DNA of 64,000 bases from a bacterium UBP15_UBA6099 (GCA_002435745.1 DIWT01000052.1:1-64000), one strand, 5' to 3'. Shown: positions 1 through 9,900, numbered from the stretch's first letter. Numbers and translations: made by a program. Notes: generated by a model not told the origin, from the sequence alone.

Positions 1-50
1 GATTTCCCTTAAGCTCCCTAGCGGCGAACACGTTATACATGTTATCGGTT

Positions 51-152
51 GATTCAACCAACTACCAAGCGTGCCATGCATAAAGCTTTTTCCTTTATGC
101 ATGATGCGCCCCCCCAAATAGTTAATGGGAACTTTTGTTTGATTTTTCGTAT
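51..152. repeat. Tandem repeat unit A with conserved hairpin
   Basis: First of two imperfect direct repeats lying 142 bp apart, downstream of pilQ. The unit opens with GATTCAACC, carries a 10-bp perfect hairpin (76-85 pairing with 93-102, loop CTTTTTC at 86-92), then shared blocks CCAAATAGTTAATGGGA and TTTTTCGTATA. Compared with unit B, three stem pairs differ and all three remain paired, while the 7-nt loop is identical. No open reading frame of note. Nothing else recognisable in 1-50. Confidence 0.75.
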
Positions 153-192
153 AGCAACTTCATTCCGGATGCGTATATACATGCTATTAGAT

Positions 193-295
193 GATTCTAC
201 CCACTACCAAATGTGCCATGCGCAAAACTTTTTCTTTTGCGCATGATGCTTTTCACCAAATAGTAAATGGGAGCTTTCATTTAGTTCTTCGTATA
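193..295. repeat. Tandem repeat unit B with conserved hairpin
   Basis: Second unit. It opens with GATTCTACC. The stem ATGCGCAAAA (218-227) pairs perfectly with 235-244 around the same CTTTTTC loop (228-234). Blocks CCAAATAGTAAATGGGA and TTCTTCGTATA match unit A. A further GATTCTACT at 326-334 sits on the pilQ stop codon and may be the start of a degenerate third unit. Orientation and function are unknown: a REP-like or MITE-like element or a structured RNA in the pilQ 3' region are all possible. Confidence 0.75.
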
Positions 296-296
296 A

Positions 297-319
297 CCCG
301 CATTTCTCGCCAATGCGGG
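297..319 (-). terminator. Hairpin just after pilQ, weak terminator candidate
   Basis: CCCGCAT (297-303) pairs with ATGCGGG (313-319) around a 9-nt loop, 11 bp beyond the pilQ stop on the minus strand. The following minus-strand sequence (TTATACGAAG) has no U run, so intrinsic termination is doubtful; it may instead belong to the repeat array. Confidence 0.3.
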
Positions 320-329
320 CTGAAAGATT

Positions 330-3242
330 CTACTCCACATTCATTATCGTCGGGGTGACGATTATGACGACTTCGGAATCCGTGATTTCTTTGTATTTGC
401 GCCTGAAAAGCGAGCCGATTACCGGGAGTTTGGAAACTAGCGGCAGTGATACGGAGGTGAGGCTTTCGCTTGATCTGACCATTCCGCCAAGAATTATGGG
501 CTGGCCATCTTTGCACTTCACCTCGGTATTTATCTCCCGCGTTCCAAGTATCGGGCCTTCTATGCTCTTAATCTGGTTGGCTGATATGGAGATGTCCAGC
601 ACGACATAGTCGTCAACAAAATGAGGCAAAGCGTTGAATGTGAAGCCCTCCGTCGCATACCTCGTCTCCTGAGTCTGCATTGTGGTTCCGTCTTCCCGGG
701 TGGCTGTTCCGTAAACGATGTAAGGCCGCTGGTCCGAAAAATCGAATGAGACCGAAGAGCCTTCGGGAGCAATCATGGTCGGGTTGGCCACAACGCGTCC
801 GTTGACCTTCTCGACAGCGACCTGAAGAGACGAGGCGAATGAAGCGACGTGGTTCGTAAGAGTGTTGTATATCATGAACATGCCGCTCATCTGATCAAGG
901 TCCGGCGCTCCTCCGTCAATGAATGTCGTGTTGTCGTCTTCGCCGCCTCTGCTAAGTGAAAAATCCCCGTATGATTCGGCCACATCTCCGCCTGTGACGA
1001 ATTTGCCGTCCGCCGCCACGTAAGCAAGCTTATATCTGTCAACGTCCGTCTGCATAAGCTCGACAATCTGAACGTCAAGTTTAAGCTGCGGGTACGGCTT
1101 GTCTATTCCGGCGATGATTTTTTTGATTATTTCCATTTCCTGCGGTCGGGCAAGAATCATCACCGCATTCTGCTGGGTGTCCGGCGTGATGACCCACTTG
1201 TGGCCTTGAGAAGGGTTATCTCCGCTCAACCTCTCGCCTGATCCCACCAGCTTGGCCGAAGGCATCGCAAAAAAGCCTCCGTCCACCACGCCTTCCTTGT
1301 ATGGCTTCGATTGCATTATGTTGTCGACCAACTGCGCCGTTCTTATGGAGTACACGTATTTCAGCTTTATCGTCTCTAGCGAATATGTGTCGAAGACGCT
1401 GGTGTCCACTGCTTTGAGAAGGTCCACAACCCTTTCCATAAACTGTTTCTGGGTGGATATCACCACGGAATTGGTCTGGAATTCATAGGTGAATTTTGTG
1501 ATACTGTTCATGTTGCCTGACTGGGCGCTCGACCCGAGTCCGGGCTGCCGCACAAGGTTGTCAAGGAACTTTGATTCCATCAAATCTGTCACGTTTAGAT
1601 ATTTCAACCTAACCACTCTTGTGATGTACTGTCTGTCCTCGACATCAAGCCCGCCCAGAATCTGCATCAGGCGCTCGTATCCTGATTCGCTCCCGGTGTA
1701 TGTTATCGAATTGGTCGGCTCGCTGAACAGCAAGTTGTTGTAGTATTTCTCAAGAGGCTCGATAAATGACTGGTTGTCCGAGCCGTAAAGATCCCTTATG
1801 CTGATGTATCTGAGCGGTATGGTCTTGATAATCGTTGCTCGGAAAGGAACGTCGATTCCCTGAATGAGGTTATAGAATCTATTATATATTTCCTCTTCTC
1901 CGACGAATATGATGGAGTTGCTGTGAAAATCCAGAGTTACGGTGTTTATGGCGACCTCGTTTGCGCTGTTGCCCGAATACATGGTGGGAGCTTGTCCGGC
2001 GATTGACAGCCCTCCGAAATACGGATTCACCGTCATCTGCCGCAGTTCATTCGAGAAGGTCCCCGTCGAGTCAAGCTGTATATATTTCAATCTGATTATT
2101 TTTGTCACCTGCGAGGTCTTCTTGGTGATTTCCCTAACGGGAACGTCCAGCGTGGCGATAAGCTCTCTTGCCCTGCTCAGGTCTTTTTCAATTCCTCTCA
2201 TGAACAGAAGATTGGCTGACGCGTCGCAAGCGACATCCGGGGCGACGGACCTTACTTTTGTGACCAGATCGCAAGCGAACGAGTGCCTCGGCTGCACAAC
2301 CACAAAATCCGTCGGGGTTGCGGTGTCCTTATAGACGCTTGCCGTGTCTTGCGTGACCACTCCTTTTTCAGCGGTCGATCTTGTCATAATCGCGTAGTAG
2401 TCGCCGAATTTTCTCCACGACCAGTTGTTGGAAGATGTGATGATGTCTAGCGCGTCTTCAAGCGTGATGTGTGAAAGAGTGATTGTGATTCCCGCGTTGG
2501 CTCCCGCGCCGCCGGTCGTCGACTGTGTCTGAACCAAAGCGGCTTCAACTACGATATTGGCCCCTCCCGCCGCTTCCGAAAGCAGCCTTATGGTCTGGGA
2601 TATATCCGCGTCCTGCAAAATCACAGGCCCGACTATGTAAGGCGACGTGTCCAGCCCTTTGACTCTAGCCGGAACGACAAACTCGCCCGCCTTGCCCATT
2701 GATGTTGTGGGGTATGGTATCTGCGTGGTTCCTGTCTTCTGCTCGCCGGGCACTTTAATTTCGGGAGGCAGGGATTTGAACGTCTCTGGAAAAGATTGCG
2801 ACTGGGTCTGTGGAGCGAAAGAGAATGACGAGGCTGACTGCTTGGCTCCGCCGGCGTACATCTGGAATGTCTGTCCATCTCCTGAAAGGTCGAAATCGTA
2901 ATCCACGTTGGAGTTCAACCGCACCGTGACGAATGTGGATGTCTGAGAATTAACCGAAACCTCCCTTACAGACAATTTGTTGACGTTTCCTCTGTTGACG
3001 TCCAAGTCCTGATAGGGAAGGCTTGAGCGCGTGTCATAGAATTGAATAAGCAGATGCGGGGGGGTTTCGTACTCCTTGACCCTGTAACGAATCTTTCCGG
3101 ACGCCTTGAATTCCAAGACGACTTTGCCGTCCTGCTCGCGGAAATTGACTCTGTTCAGTTCGATGACGGACTGCGCGAAAGCCGTCGAACCTGCCAATGT
3201 CGCGAGCATCGCCAAAGCGATTGTTTTCAATATGATTTTCAT
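330..3242 (-). CDS. pilQ: Type IV pilus secretin PilQ with expanded N1 array
   Basis: Outer-membrane channel through which the type IV pilus passes. The 970-aa product has a Sec signal peptide (1-24, ends AFAQ), a peptidoglycan-binding AMIN domain (about 26-115), an N0 domain (about 205-290), then several KH-like N1 repeats at about 312-375, 383-475, 476-550, 551-650 and 651-745, each starting with a motif like IIRLKYIQL and ending like LIQGIDVP. The secretin core is at about 746-970, with GRVVANPTM, DGQPIILGGMV and a C-terminal VVIIVTPTI strand. Usual PilQ is about 700 aa with one or two N1 domains, so the periplasmic part is unusually long. It is the last gene of pilMNOPQ, 9 bp after pilP. 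Family call is secure; the exact number of N1 repeats is my reading. Confidence 0.96.
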   Translation of the reverse strand: MKIILKTIALAMLATLAGSTAFAQSVIELNRVNFREQDGKVVLEFKASGKIRYRVKEYETPPHLLIQFYDTRSSLPYQDLDVNRGNVNKLSVREVSVNSQTSTFVTVRLNSNVDYDFDLSGDGQTFQMYAGGAKQSASSFSFAPQTQSQSFPETFKSLPPEIKVPGEQKTGTTQIPYPTTSMGKAGEFVVPARVKGLDTSPYIVGPVILQDADISQTIRLLSEAAGGANIVVEAALVQTQSTTGGAGANAGITITLSHITLEDALDIITSSNNWSWRKFGDYYAIMTRSTAEKGVVTQDTASVYKDTATPTDFVVVQPRHSFACDLVTKVRSVAPDVACDASANLLFMRGIEKDLSRARELIATLDVPVREITKKTSQVTKIIRLKYIQLDSTGTFSNELRQMTVNPYFGGLSIAGQAPTMYSGNSANEVAINTVTLDFHSNSIIFVGEEEIYNRFYNLIQGIDVPFRATIIKTIPLRYISIRDLYGSDNQSFIEPLEKYYNNLLFSEPTNSITYTGSESGYERLMQILGGLDVEDRQYITRVVRLKYLNVTDLMESKFLDNLVRQPGLGSSAQSGNMNSITKFTYEFQTNSVVISTQKQFMERVVDLLKAVDTSVFDTYSLETIKLKYVYSIRTAQLVDNIMQSKPYKEGVVDGGFFAMPSAKLVGSGERLSGDNPSQGHKWVITPDTQQNAVMILARPQEMEIIKKIIAGIDKPYPQLKLDVQIVELMQTDVDRYKLAYVAADGKFVTGGDVAESYGDFSLSRGGEDDNTTFIDGGAPDLDQMSGMFMIYNTLTNHVASFASSLQVAVEKVNGRVVANPTMIAPEGSSVSFDFSDQRPYIVYGTATREDGTTMQTQETRYATEGFTFNALPHFVDDYVVLDISISANQIKSIEGPILGTREINTEVKCKDGQPIILGGMVRSSESLTSVSLPLVSKLPVIGSLFRRKYKEITDSEVVIIVTPTIMNVE

Positions 3243-3251
3243 ATTTTCAGA

Positions 3252-4106
3252 TCAATCCTGCCTTTCGCTTGTTTGTTTCTCCTGCGCCTGAAGGTAGTCG
3301 TTGAACGTTCCGGGTCTGCCCTTTTCGCCTTCTTCCCCTTCGATCTCCGTGCCGAACTTCTGTTCCAGATATTGTTTGTAAAGGTCGTTGATGTTCAACC
3401 CCGGCAGTTCGGGATACATCGCTTCTTCGGGAAGAGTGGCGATTCTTTTTCTGGTAAACATCGTGAGTTGAACCTGCCGGGCGTCTTTTTCAAGCAAAAC
3501 TTCGTACTGAGATATTTTTTTGACGACAGCTTCATTTTCAAGGATATCGCCCTCGCGGACGATTTTGATTAGCTCGCCGACCTCCACCATTGCTATCTGT
3601 CCGGTGGGAGTCATGGCAGTCCCGATAACCCTGAACTTTTCCGGGTTGCTGCGCTTCATCACATCTATCGGACCGCCGGTCATTGTGACGGGAACAAACG
3701 GATCCATTCTTCCCGTGTCTTTTCTGAAGTTCGGATAAATCATATCGAAACCGGCCTGCTTGATCAGTTCTGAAGCGGCGTCGTCTTTCTGCTCTTCAGG
3801 TTTCTTTTCCGACTGCTCGCCGTCTTTTTCCGGATCCCAGTCAAGGCTTCCCGTCTCTCTCAGCGGAGATCCTTCGTCCGGTCTTCTGGAAGAGGTCACG
3901 CCTCTGTCTCTAGAGTCTCTCGACGCGCGGGGGGCAGTGTCTCTCTTCTGATCCGTTTTTGCCGCCGGCGCGGAGGGTTTGGCGGCCGGAGTCCGCGACG
4001 AACAACCGGACGCCATAAAAACCAGAATTAAACAGGCTACAATAACCGCCGACGCCGACGCGCCGCGCATTATTCTTTTCATGTCTGCCGGTTTAAGCGG
4101 TGTCAT
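3252..4106 (-). CDS. pilP: Pilus assembly lipoprotein PilP
   Basis: Inner-membrane lipoprotein linking PilN/PilO to the secretin. The N-terminus has a signal ending in lipobox MASGC near residue 35. Residues about 40-110 are a charged low-complexity linker rich in K, D, E, R and S, and the C-terminal half holds the PilP beta domain (RMDPFVP, RVIGTAMTP, VREGDILENEAVV). At 284 aa it is longer than common PilP (about 175 aa) because of the linker. The start overlaps the pilO stop as ATGA and has GGAG eight bases upstream; an in-frame ATG at 4082 (MKRIMRG) gives a more usual signal peptide but lacks a ribosome site. Same operon as pilM-Q. Confidence 0.92.
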   Translation of the reverse strand: MTPLKPADMKRIMRGASASAVIVACLILVFMASGCSSRTPAAKPSAPAAKTDQKRDTAPRASRDSRDRGVTSSRRPDEGSPLRETGSLDWDPEKDGEQSEKKPEEQKDDAASELIKQAGFDMIYPNFRKDTGRMDPFVPVTMTGGPIDVMKRSNPEKFRVIGTAMTPTGQIAMVEVGELIKIVREGDILENEAVVKKISQYEVLLEKDARQVQLTMFTRKRIATLPEEAMYPELPGLNINDLYKQYLEQKFGTEIEGEEGEKGRPGTFNDYLQAQEKQTSERQD

Positions 4107-4810
4107 TGATCAAACTCCGGCTGTTGCTGTTTCTGTATGTAAAATGTCAACGGCATATCCACGCTCAACATCACATGTTCGCCTATTTCAATTTCCTGTT
4201 CCGCTCCGCCGTCTACGGAGTCAATCTTTCCGGGAGACAGAGACAAGCTGTCCACGACGACGAGTTTTGGAAAAGTCGTCAGCTCGTTCATGAAGTTGTG
4301 CAAATTGCGGAACGTCCCTGAAGCTTTGAACTCAATATCGCTTGTGGAGTATTCCTTCTTTTCATCGAATTTGATTTTTGCGGGGTCCTTAGTAGCGGCG
4401 GCAGGCGCTGGTCTTGACGCGCCTTCTCTGGCCACGCTGCTTTTCGAGCCTTTCCTTCCTTTGGTGGATGGTTTTAGCGATTCCACGTTCATGTTGGTGG
4501 CTTCCGCCAGATTCTCCACAAGCACTAGCACGCGAGGTATGAAGACATTTTCCGGGAAAAATCTTTCGATTCTCACGATCTCGGATTTCAGCCGCGCGAT
4601 TTCCTGTTTTGTCTCCTCGAGTAGTTTTTGTGTAACTTGTATTTCTCTCACTTGTTTTTGTTTTTTCGCGACGATTGTTTCCAGTTCCGTTATTCGCGCC
4701 TGCCTCGGCTGATAGTAATAAATGAAAAACACCGCGCCGAGGGCTATCTCGGCAATCAAGCCGATGATTATGAGAAGGTTTTTATTGGCCGACAGCGAGC
4801 CGATTTCCAT
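4103..4810 (-). CDS. pilO: Pilus assembly protein PilO
   Basis: Bitopic inner-membrane protein of the alignment complex that partners PilN. The 235-aa product has a short cytoplasmic N-terminus, one membrane segment (about 12-32, LLIIIGLIAEIALGAVFFIY), a coiled coil (about 37-85), a variable Lys/Ser/Ala linker and a C-terminal ferredoxin-like domain (IEFKASGTFRNLHNFMNEL). Its ATG overlaps the pilN TAA by one base and its TGA overlaps the pilP ATG, so translation of N, O and P is probably coupled. Confidence 0.94.
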   Translation of the reverse strand: MEIGSLSANKNLLIIIGLIAEIALGAVFFIYYYQPRQARITELETIVAKKQKQVREIQVTQKLLEETKQEIARLKSEIVRIERFFPENVFIPRVLVLVENLAEATNMNVESLKPSTKGRKGSKSSVAREGASRPAPAAATKDPAKIKFDEKKEYSTSDIEFKASGTFRNLHNFMNELTTFPKLVVVDSLSLSPGKIDSVDGGAEQEIEIGEHVMLSVDMPLTFYIQKQQQPEFDQ

Positions 4811-5502
4811 TATAAATCCTCTGGCGAAATCTCGTCTTCCGTTTTGTTTTTGTTTCTAGAATCGTCTTTGGCGCCGCGCCGCGCCGACGCCTTGGCCGAT
4901 GCGGCTCCTTTTTCTTCTTCCTCAGACTTGGCGTCTTTAGCCGAAAGTTTCATGTCTCCGGTGATTTTAAACGATTTCGCAAACGCTTCCGCTTCCCCGC
5001 CTTTTGAGCCTGATTTCTGCGCGGTCGCCTGTTCGAGCGTTACGGTCGTCACATAGGGTATGGAATTGAATTGAAGCATGAAAAAACCCACAGAAGAATA
5101 GCTGAAGGTTTTTCCTTCAAGGCTATACGCGCCGCTTCTTTCCCCTTCGAACTTTGTGAGCCACACGTCTTTTGGAATTTTGGCTCTCACCTCGTCAAAA
5201 AAGTCGACCCACTGTCTCTGGTTGCTCGATATGCTGTTGACGAAATCGCGTTTGCCCTGCAGATAATCCTTTTCGGCTTGTGCCTGTTCGAATGCGTCGA
5301 GGATTTTCTGAAAATCCCTCAGTTTGAAATCGAGGTCTCTTATTTCGGCTTCGGCGGCGCTGATTCTATCGCTGGTGACATACATGACGCCCAGAACTCC
5401 CGTCGCCAAAACTATCGTGAGCAATATCAGAGGCCAGAGGGGCATCTTAAAGCCTTCTCCCGCCTCTATCATTACCTTGGGTTGCAGGTTTACTCTAATC
5501 AT
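4810..5502 (-). CDS. pilN: Pilus assembly protein PilN
   Basis: Bitopic inner-membrane partner of PilO that contacts PilM in the cytoplasm. The N-terminus MIRVNLQP resembles the conserved PilN INLLP-type motif that docks in PilM. One membrane segment lies at about 22-42, a coiled coil at about 48-85, and a periplasmic ferredoxin-like domain to about 190. The last 35 residues are a charged Lys/Glu/Ala tail. Length 230 aa is a little above the family norm. It starts 18 bp after pilM. Confidence 0.94.
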   Translation of the reverse strand: MIRVNLQPKVMIEAGEGFKMPLWPLILLTIVLATGVLGVMYVTSDRISAAEAEIRDLDFKLRDFQKILDAFEQAQAEKDYLQGKRDFVNSISSNQRQWVDFFDEVRAKIPKDVWLTKFEGERSGAYSLEGKTFSYSSVGFFMLQFNSIPYVTTVTLEQATAQKSGSKGGEAEAFAKSFKITGDMKLSAKDAKSEEEEKGAASAKASARRGAKDDSRNKNKTEDEISPEDL

Positions 5503-5520
5503 CCGGTCAATGCCTCTCCG

Positions 5521-6720
5521 CTAGCTCAGGGAACCGGCCTGAGTCGCGCTTCCGAACTCGTATGTCGGTTCGACAGTTACGTTCAAGCAGTGTCTTCCGA
5601 GGAATTTCTGAGGCATCTGCCTCATCGCAAGACCGAGGGCCACGCCCATGTACGGAGCCATCTTCGCAACCGCCTCGTCCTTCATTTCGCCTATGTAAAA
5701 AATGTTTTTCAGAGGGTTGGCGTGCGCCACCGGTATGCCGAGGTCTTCCTCGAAGAACGCCGCGACGCCCCTCAGAAGCGAGCCGCCGCCGGTGAGGAGT
5801 ATCTTGGTTACTCCCTCGCCCCGGTACTTGGAAGTGTAGTACGCCAGCGACCTTCTGATTTCGAGGGCGAGGGTTTCGATGTGCGGGCGCACCAACTCGT
5901 GCGCGTCCCTCTCCTCTTCGGTAATCGGCGCCCTCTCTTCGTCGATGAAGGCGACGGCTTTTTCCCTTTTCAGTTTCTCAGCTTCAAGATATGTCAGCCC
6001 GTAGCCCGACTCTATCGCGTGGGTCAGAGTGTCGCCCCCGACCGCGAAAACTCGAGTGAATCTTAAAACGCCGTTCTTCAATATATTCAGGCTCGTCGAT
6101 GTCGCTCCCATATCTATCAGCAGAAAGGTCTGTGTGAAAGTGTCCTGATCGTCGAACAGAGAAGACTCGACCACAGAGCGCAGGAGCACGAACGGGTCCA
6201 CGTCTATCTCGACGGATTCAAGCCCGGCCACATGCGCGGCCTCTATCCGCCTCTGGACGGCTTCCCTGTGCGCCGCCACGAACAACACGCTCGTCTGCTT
6301 GACATCTCCCTGCTGCATTTCGCCCAGCACTTCGTAATCGTACTCCATCTCGTCAAGCGGGAACGGCAGGAACCTTTCCACTTCGCTTAACGCCGCGCCT
6401 CTTATTTCCTTGTCATTCAGATTCACTCCGGGCACGGACACCTGCCTGATGACCACCGCCCTGCCCGGCAGCGAGCAGACCACTTTCTTTTCCTTAAAAT
6501 GAAAATGCTTCACTATCTGCGTGAGGGCTTCGCCGATGGCCTCGGCGTTGTTTATCACGCCGTCAGTCACCGAACCGAGCGGAGTCGCGGCGTAGCCGAC
6601 GTTCACAAGTTGGAGGCCCTGCGAACTGGTTCCCGACTGCGCCAGCTTGATGAACCGGGACCCGATATCCAGCCCCAGCTTCGCCTGCGGCCCTCTGGAC
6701 AATAATTTGAATTTGGCCAT
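5521..6720 (-). CDS. pilM: Actin-like pilus ATPase PilM
   Basis: Cytoplasmic actin-fold protein that forms a ring under the pilus and binds the PilN N-terminus. The 399-aa product carries the ATPase motifs: phosphate 1 (LGLDIGSRFIKLAQSG, about 16-31), phosphate 2 (LLIDMGATSTSLNI) and adenosine (ILLTGGGSLLRGV). A GGAAAG ribosome site lies before the ATG. It is the first gene of pilMNOPQ and has its own likely promoter in the 273-bp gap upstream. Confidence 0.96.
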   Translation of the reverse strand: MAKFKLLSRGPQAKLGLDIGSRFIKLAQSGTSSQGLQLVNVGYAATPLGSVTDGVINNAEAIGEALTQIVKHFHFKEKKVVCSLPGRAVVIRQVSVPGVNLNDKEIRGAALSEVERFLPFPLDEMEYDYEVLGEMQQGDVKQTSVLFVAAHREAVQRRIEAAHVAGLESVEIDVDPFVLLRSVVESSLFDDQDTFTQTFLLIDMGATSTSLNILKNGVLRFTRVFAVGGDTLTHAIESGYGLTYLEAEKLKREKAVAFIDEERAPITEEERDAHELVRPHIETLALEIRRSLAYYTSKYRGEGVTKILLTGGGSLLRGVAAFFEEDLGIPVAHANPLKNIFYIGEMKDEAVAKMAPYMGVALGLAMRQMPQKFLGRHCLNVTVEPTYEFGSATQAGSLS

Positions 6721-6752
6721 CTGTTCTTTCCAGTTCCGATTTACGCTGTATT

Positions 6753-6779
6753 ATTATACAAATCACAATAATTTGTAAA
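6753..6779 (-). promoter_or_regulatory. Likely pilM promoter with embedded inverted repeat
   Basis: On the minus strand TTTACA (6779-6774) and a perfect TATAAT (6758-6753) are 15 bp apart. The spacer holds an inverted repeat ACAAAT-N7-ATTTGT (6758-6763 and 6771-6776), a possible operator. The start of transcription would fall about 30 bp before the pilM ATG. The short spacer lowers confidence. Confidence 0.45.
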
Positions 6780-6908
6780 TTGGCATCACAAGAATATATA
6801 TAAATAGCGCGCGCCGCGCCGGGCTTCCTTTTCCCCGCGACTGCCGCGCTTTCATATTCTCAAGCGAGATTTTATCACGATACGCCTTATTCTTCTCTCT
6901 TTTTTTGA

Positions 6909-6926
6909 AAAAACCGCGCGGCGGCT
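6909..6926 (-). terminator. Weak GC hairpin plus U6 after first PilX-like gene
   Basis: On the minus strand CCGC-CGC-GCGG is followed directly by six T, about 70 bp after the end of the giant PilX-like gene at 6994. The stem is only 4 bp, so this is a weak intrinsic terminator candidate. The rest of 6721-6993 holds the pilM promoter and AT-rich sequence without genes. Confidence 0.3.
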
Positions 6927-6993
6927 CCCTCCCGCAAGTCAACATGGGGATTTTAGCGAATCACTTTTAGCAGAAAAAACAATTCTTCGTGGT

Positions 6994-9900
6994 TCAGTTC
7001 GAGGGCAGGAACGGCAGGTTGCCGGGAGTCGGCACCTCCATCCAGTCCAGCGGTATGCCGCCGAGTTGTCCGAAGTACTGCCTGATAACGGCGTCGTGCC
7101 TGACGGACGCGTCCTGATCAAGCCGCATTTGTGTCGCCGGCAAAGCTCCCGCCGCGCCCGCAAACACATGGCCTCTGATGTTGAATTCGCTGACTCTGCC
7201 CGCAAGCGCGTCCCCGCCCCCTCCGAGCCAGCACGACAGATCGGCTATCGGGTCGTCCATGAATTCGGGGTCTTCGAGCGGCTTGCAGACGTTTCTATAA
7301 TCATACTCGTTTCCGCTGTGGCTGAGAGAGCCGCCGCGCCTGCTGAACATGGCGTTCGGATCGGCTCCTGCTCCTATCCCGCCTGAATAGAATATGCCCA
7401 TTGCCGCGCATGCATCGTCGAGCGGCGGACGGTCTTCCGGATCCAAGGTGAAGACAATCTCCGTGCAACCATCAATAAATCCCCCGAAGCCGTAACCGGA
7501 TATGATGTCGCCCCACACGCTCAGCCCTCCGCGCGCGAGCACGTACCCGACGCTTCTTTCATCGGTGTTCGGGTTGTAAGTCAGAATGTCGGCGCGCCGG
7601 TTCGGCCCCAGATATATATTGCCGTGCTTGAATGTCTCATAATATTGAAATGGTTTGCCTTCCTGATCTTTCAAATTATGGAGAACGGGAGGCTGTGCGC
7701 TTCCTCCGGCGACTATCGCCCCTCCGTTCCATATCCTTATCGGGTCCATCGCGGGCACGATCTCAAGGAACGGCAGGAACTGTTTAATCACAGTCGTGAA
7801 AATCATCGACGCGGCGTCCCATCCGGGTTCGAGCAGACGGAAATCCCCGCGCGTGTACAGCGTCCCGGGGTTCACCGCCGTCGCGTATGTGTTCACCGTG
7901 CCGTTGATGTCCAGATAGGTGGCGAAATCTATCAGTTCGTTGTTGGTCAGATTCATCTCAGGCCACCACGGCATAAAACCGCTGATTATCGGATTGAGAA
8001 CCGCGAATGCCACGTCGCAGAGGTTGACCTCCAGCACGCCGGGGATGATGTCTATCGTCAGCGCCCCGCCGAATGCCAGACCCAGTATCCAACACAACAA
8101 CTGGTCCAGCCTCAATATCATGTCATATCCGCTGGACTCGTCTTTGATAATGTGTCCGTCGGAGTATATAGTTCCGCCTTCGATGCGTATCCAGTCGGCC
8201 ATGAACGTGCGGCCGTTAACAAGAACTTCCCCCGTCACCAACGCCGACCCAAGATGCCAGTGCGGCAGCCCTAACTTCCAAGAGGGCACGCACAATTCTT
8301 CGAGATTCGGCAATCCAAACAAGTCAAAAAACCATTCCAGCGGACATATCTCGGGAACCACTATGCAGTATATCCCGAGGGCTCCGTCCTCCGTGCCGCA
8401 ACTGTGATACGGAGATCTGAACCCGACTCCCATCACGCCGTCTATGAATACGAAGTCCCTGAACTCATGCCTGCCCATGAAGGCGAACGCGTACCTGTTC
8501 TCGCTCTTTCCGACACAACACGACACGAAGCTGTCCAGATTGATTCCGCCCATTATCACGCAAGCCAGACACCCTATGTCGAAGTGCGGGTCTAGCACGA
8601 ATCTGACTTTGTTCTTCAGCGATTTGTCCCTGTGGCCGTCCGCTGAAGCTCCGGGAATATACTCCGCCTCTTCTCCTTTTACCCAATGTTCCGGATGCTC
8701 GTCCCACTGGTCGAACAAGTCGAACGCCTGCTCCGTGCCGCTGTGCCATAATTGATATGTGTTCCGGTTCACGTTATGGATGCGCCGTTTTTCCGGTTGT
8801 TGCGCCGTGCCGTCGAACGACGCGTTGTATGGTTTAGGGTTGGGATTCATTGTGGATATGAATGTCGGGAAACTCGGCTCAAGGCAGTCGTCCGCCAGCG
8901 AATTGCCCTCGTTGTCGCAAGCATATTGCTCGCCGGCGTCTCCGCAGTCGCCGAGCGTGGACGTCACGCTCCCGGCCGGACCGAATTTGCAGTATTTCAA
9001 CCCCATGACTTTTGAGGAATCGCTGTAGAGAGCGCTAGCCTCGGTGTACAAGTCGTCCATCCTGTCTTCCCATTTCGCCCAGTTGACCTTGGGAATATCT
9101 ATTCTGACAGGCAGATGCACGTACACTATGTCGTGAGTGAGACTTACATTGAAAATCGTCCCCGGCTGCCAGTCGCCTTCCGGGGATTCGGGGAAGCTGA
9201 CGCTTATCATTTCCGGAGGATCGAACAAAGCGTTGAGAGCCGCCAGTCCGGCTAGCGGAATGCCGGCGAGGTCCGCGCCGAGAAACGCCCGGCTCCTGAA
9301 CCCGTCCCACCATCCGTTGACGTGTATCGGCCCGTTGATGTCCGTCGCGTACGTGAGCGTGAGATCGACATACTTGTCGATGACTCCCGAATACAGGGAA
9401 GGCGGAGCAAGGTCCGTTTTCACCGCTCGCCTGACGATGTTCGGCCCGGCCTGCACCTCTCCCACGGAAACGATGGACAGCCTTATCACATACTGATTGC
9501 AAACGCCGGTTCCCTCCCGCGCCTCTTTGCACGCTATGTCATATCCGGTGTCGCCCGGCTGTATCCCCGAGAAATTGTCATTGCAGAGGGTGAAGAATCC
9601 GGTGGCGTATCTCGCGCCGGAGCTTTCATTCTGGCTGGAGAGGGGCATCTTCGCCGCGCTCACGACCTCGCTCCAGTCTTTCCAGCCCATGCTTCCGTCG
9701 GCGTTGGCCGGCCAGTAGAACAAAGGATCGTAGCGCGGACACTTCGTTTTATTCGATCCGTCGTTGCATTCGTAGTCCGGCCCGAAATGTATGTAGTTTG
9801 CGTACAACTGCTCGTTGTACGGCCAGCAAGGCAGTTCGGCGGTGGCGTTCGCGACCGTCGGAATGCTGTCCACAGTAGGGTTGCACGCGTGCGCCCAAAC

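Noticed and set aside
51..295. CRISPR-like spacing of the left-edge repeats
   Set aside because: Only two units, over 100 bp each, with similarity running through most of the unit; no spacers and no cas genes.
6763..6945. Small minus-strand ORF before pilM
   Set aside because: No ribosome site; it runs over the likely pilM promoter.
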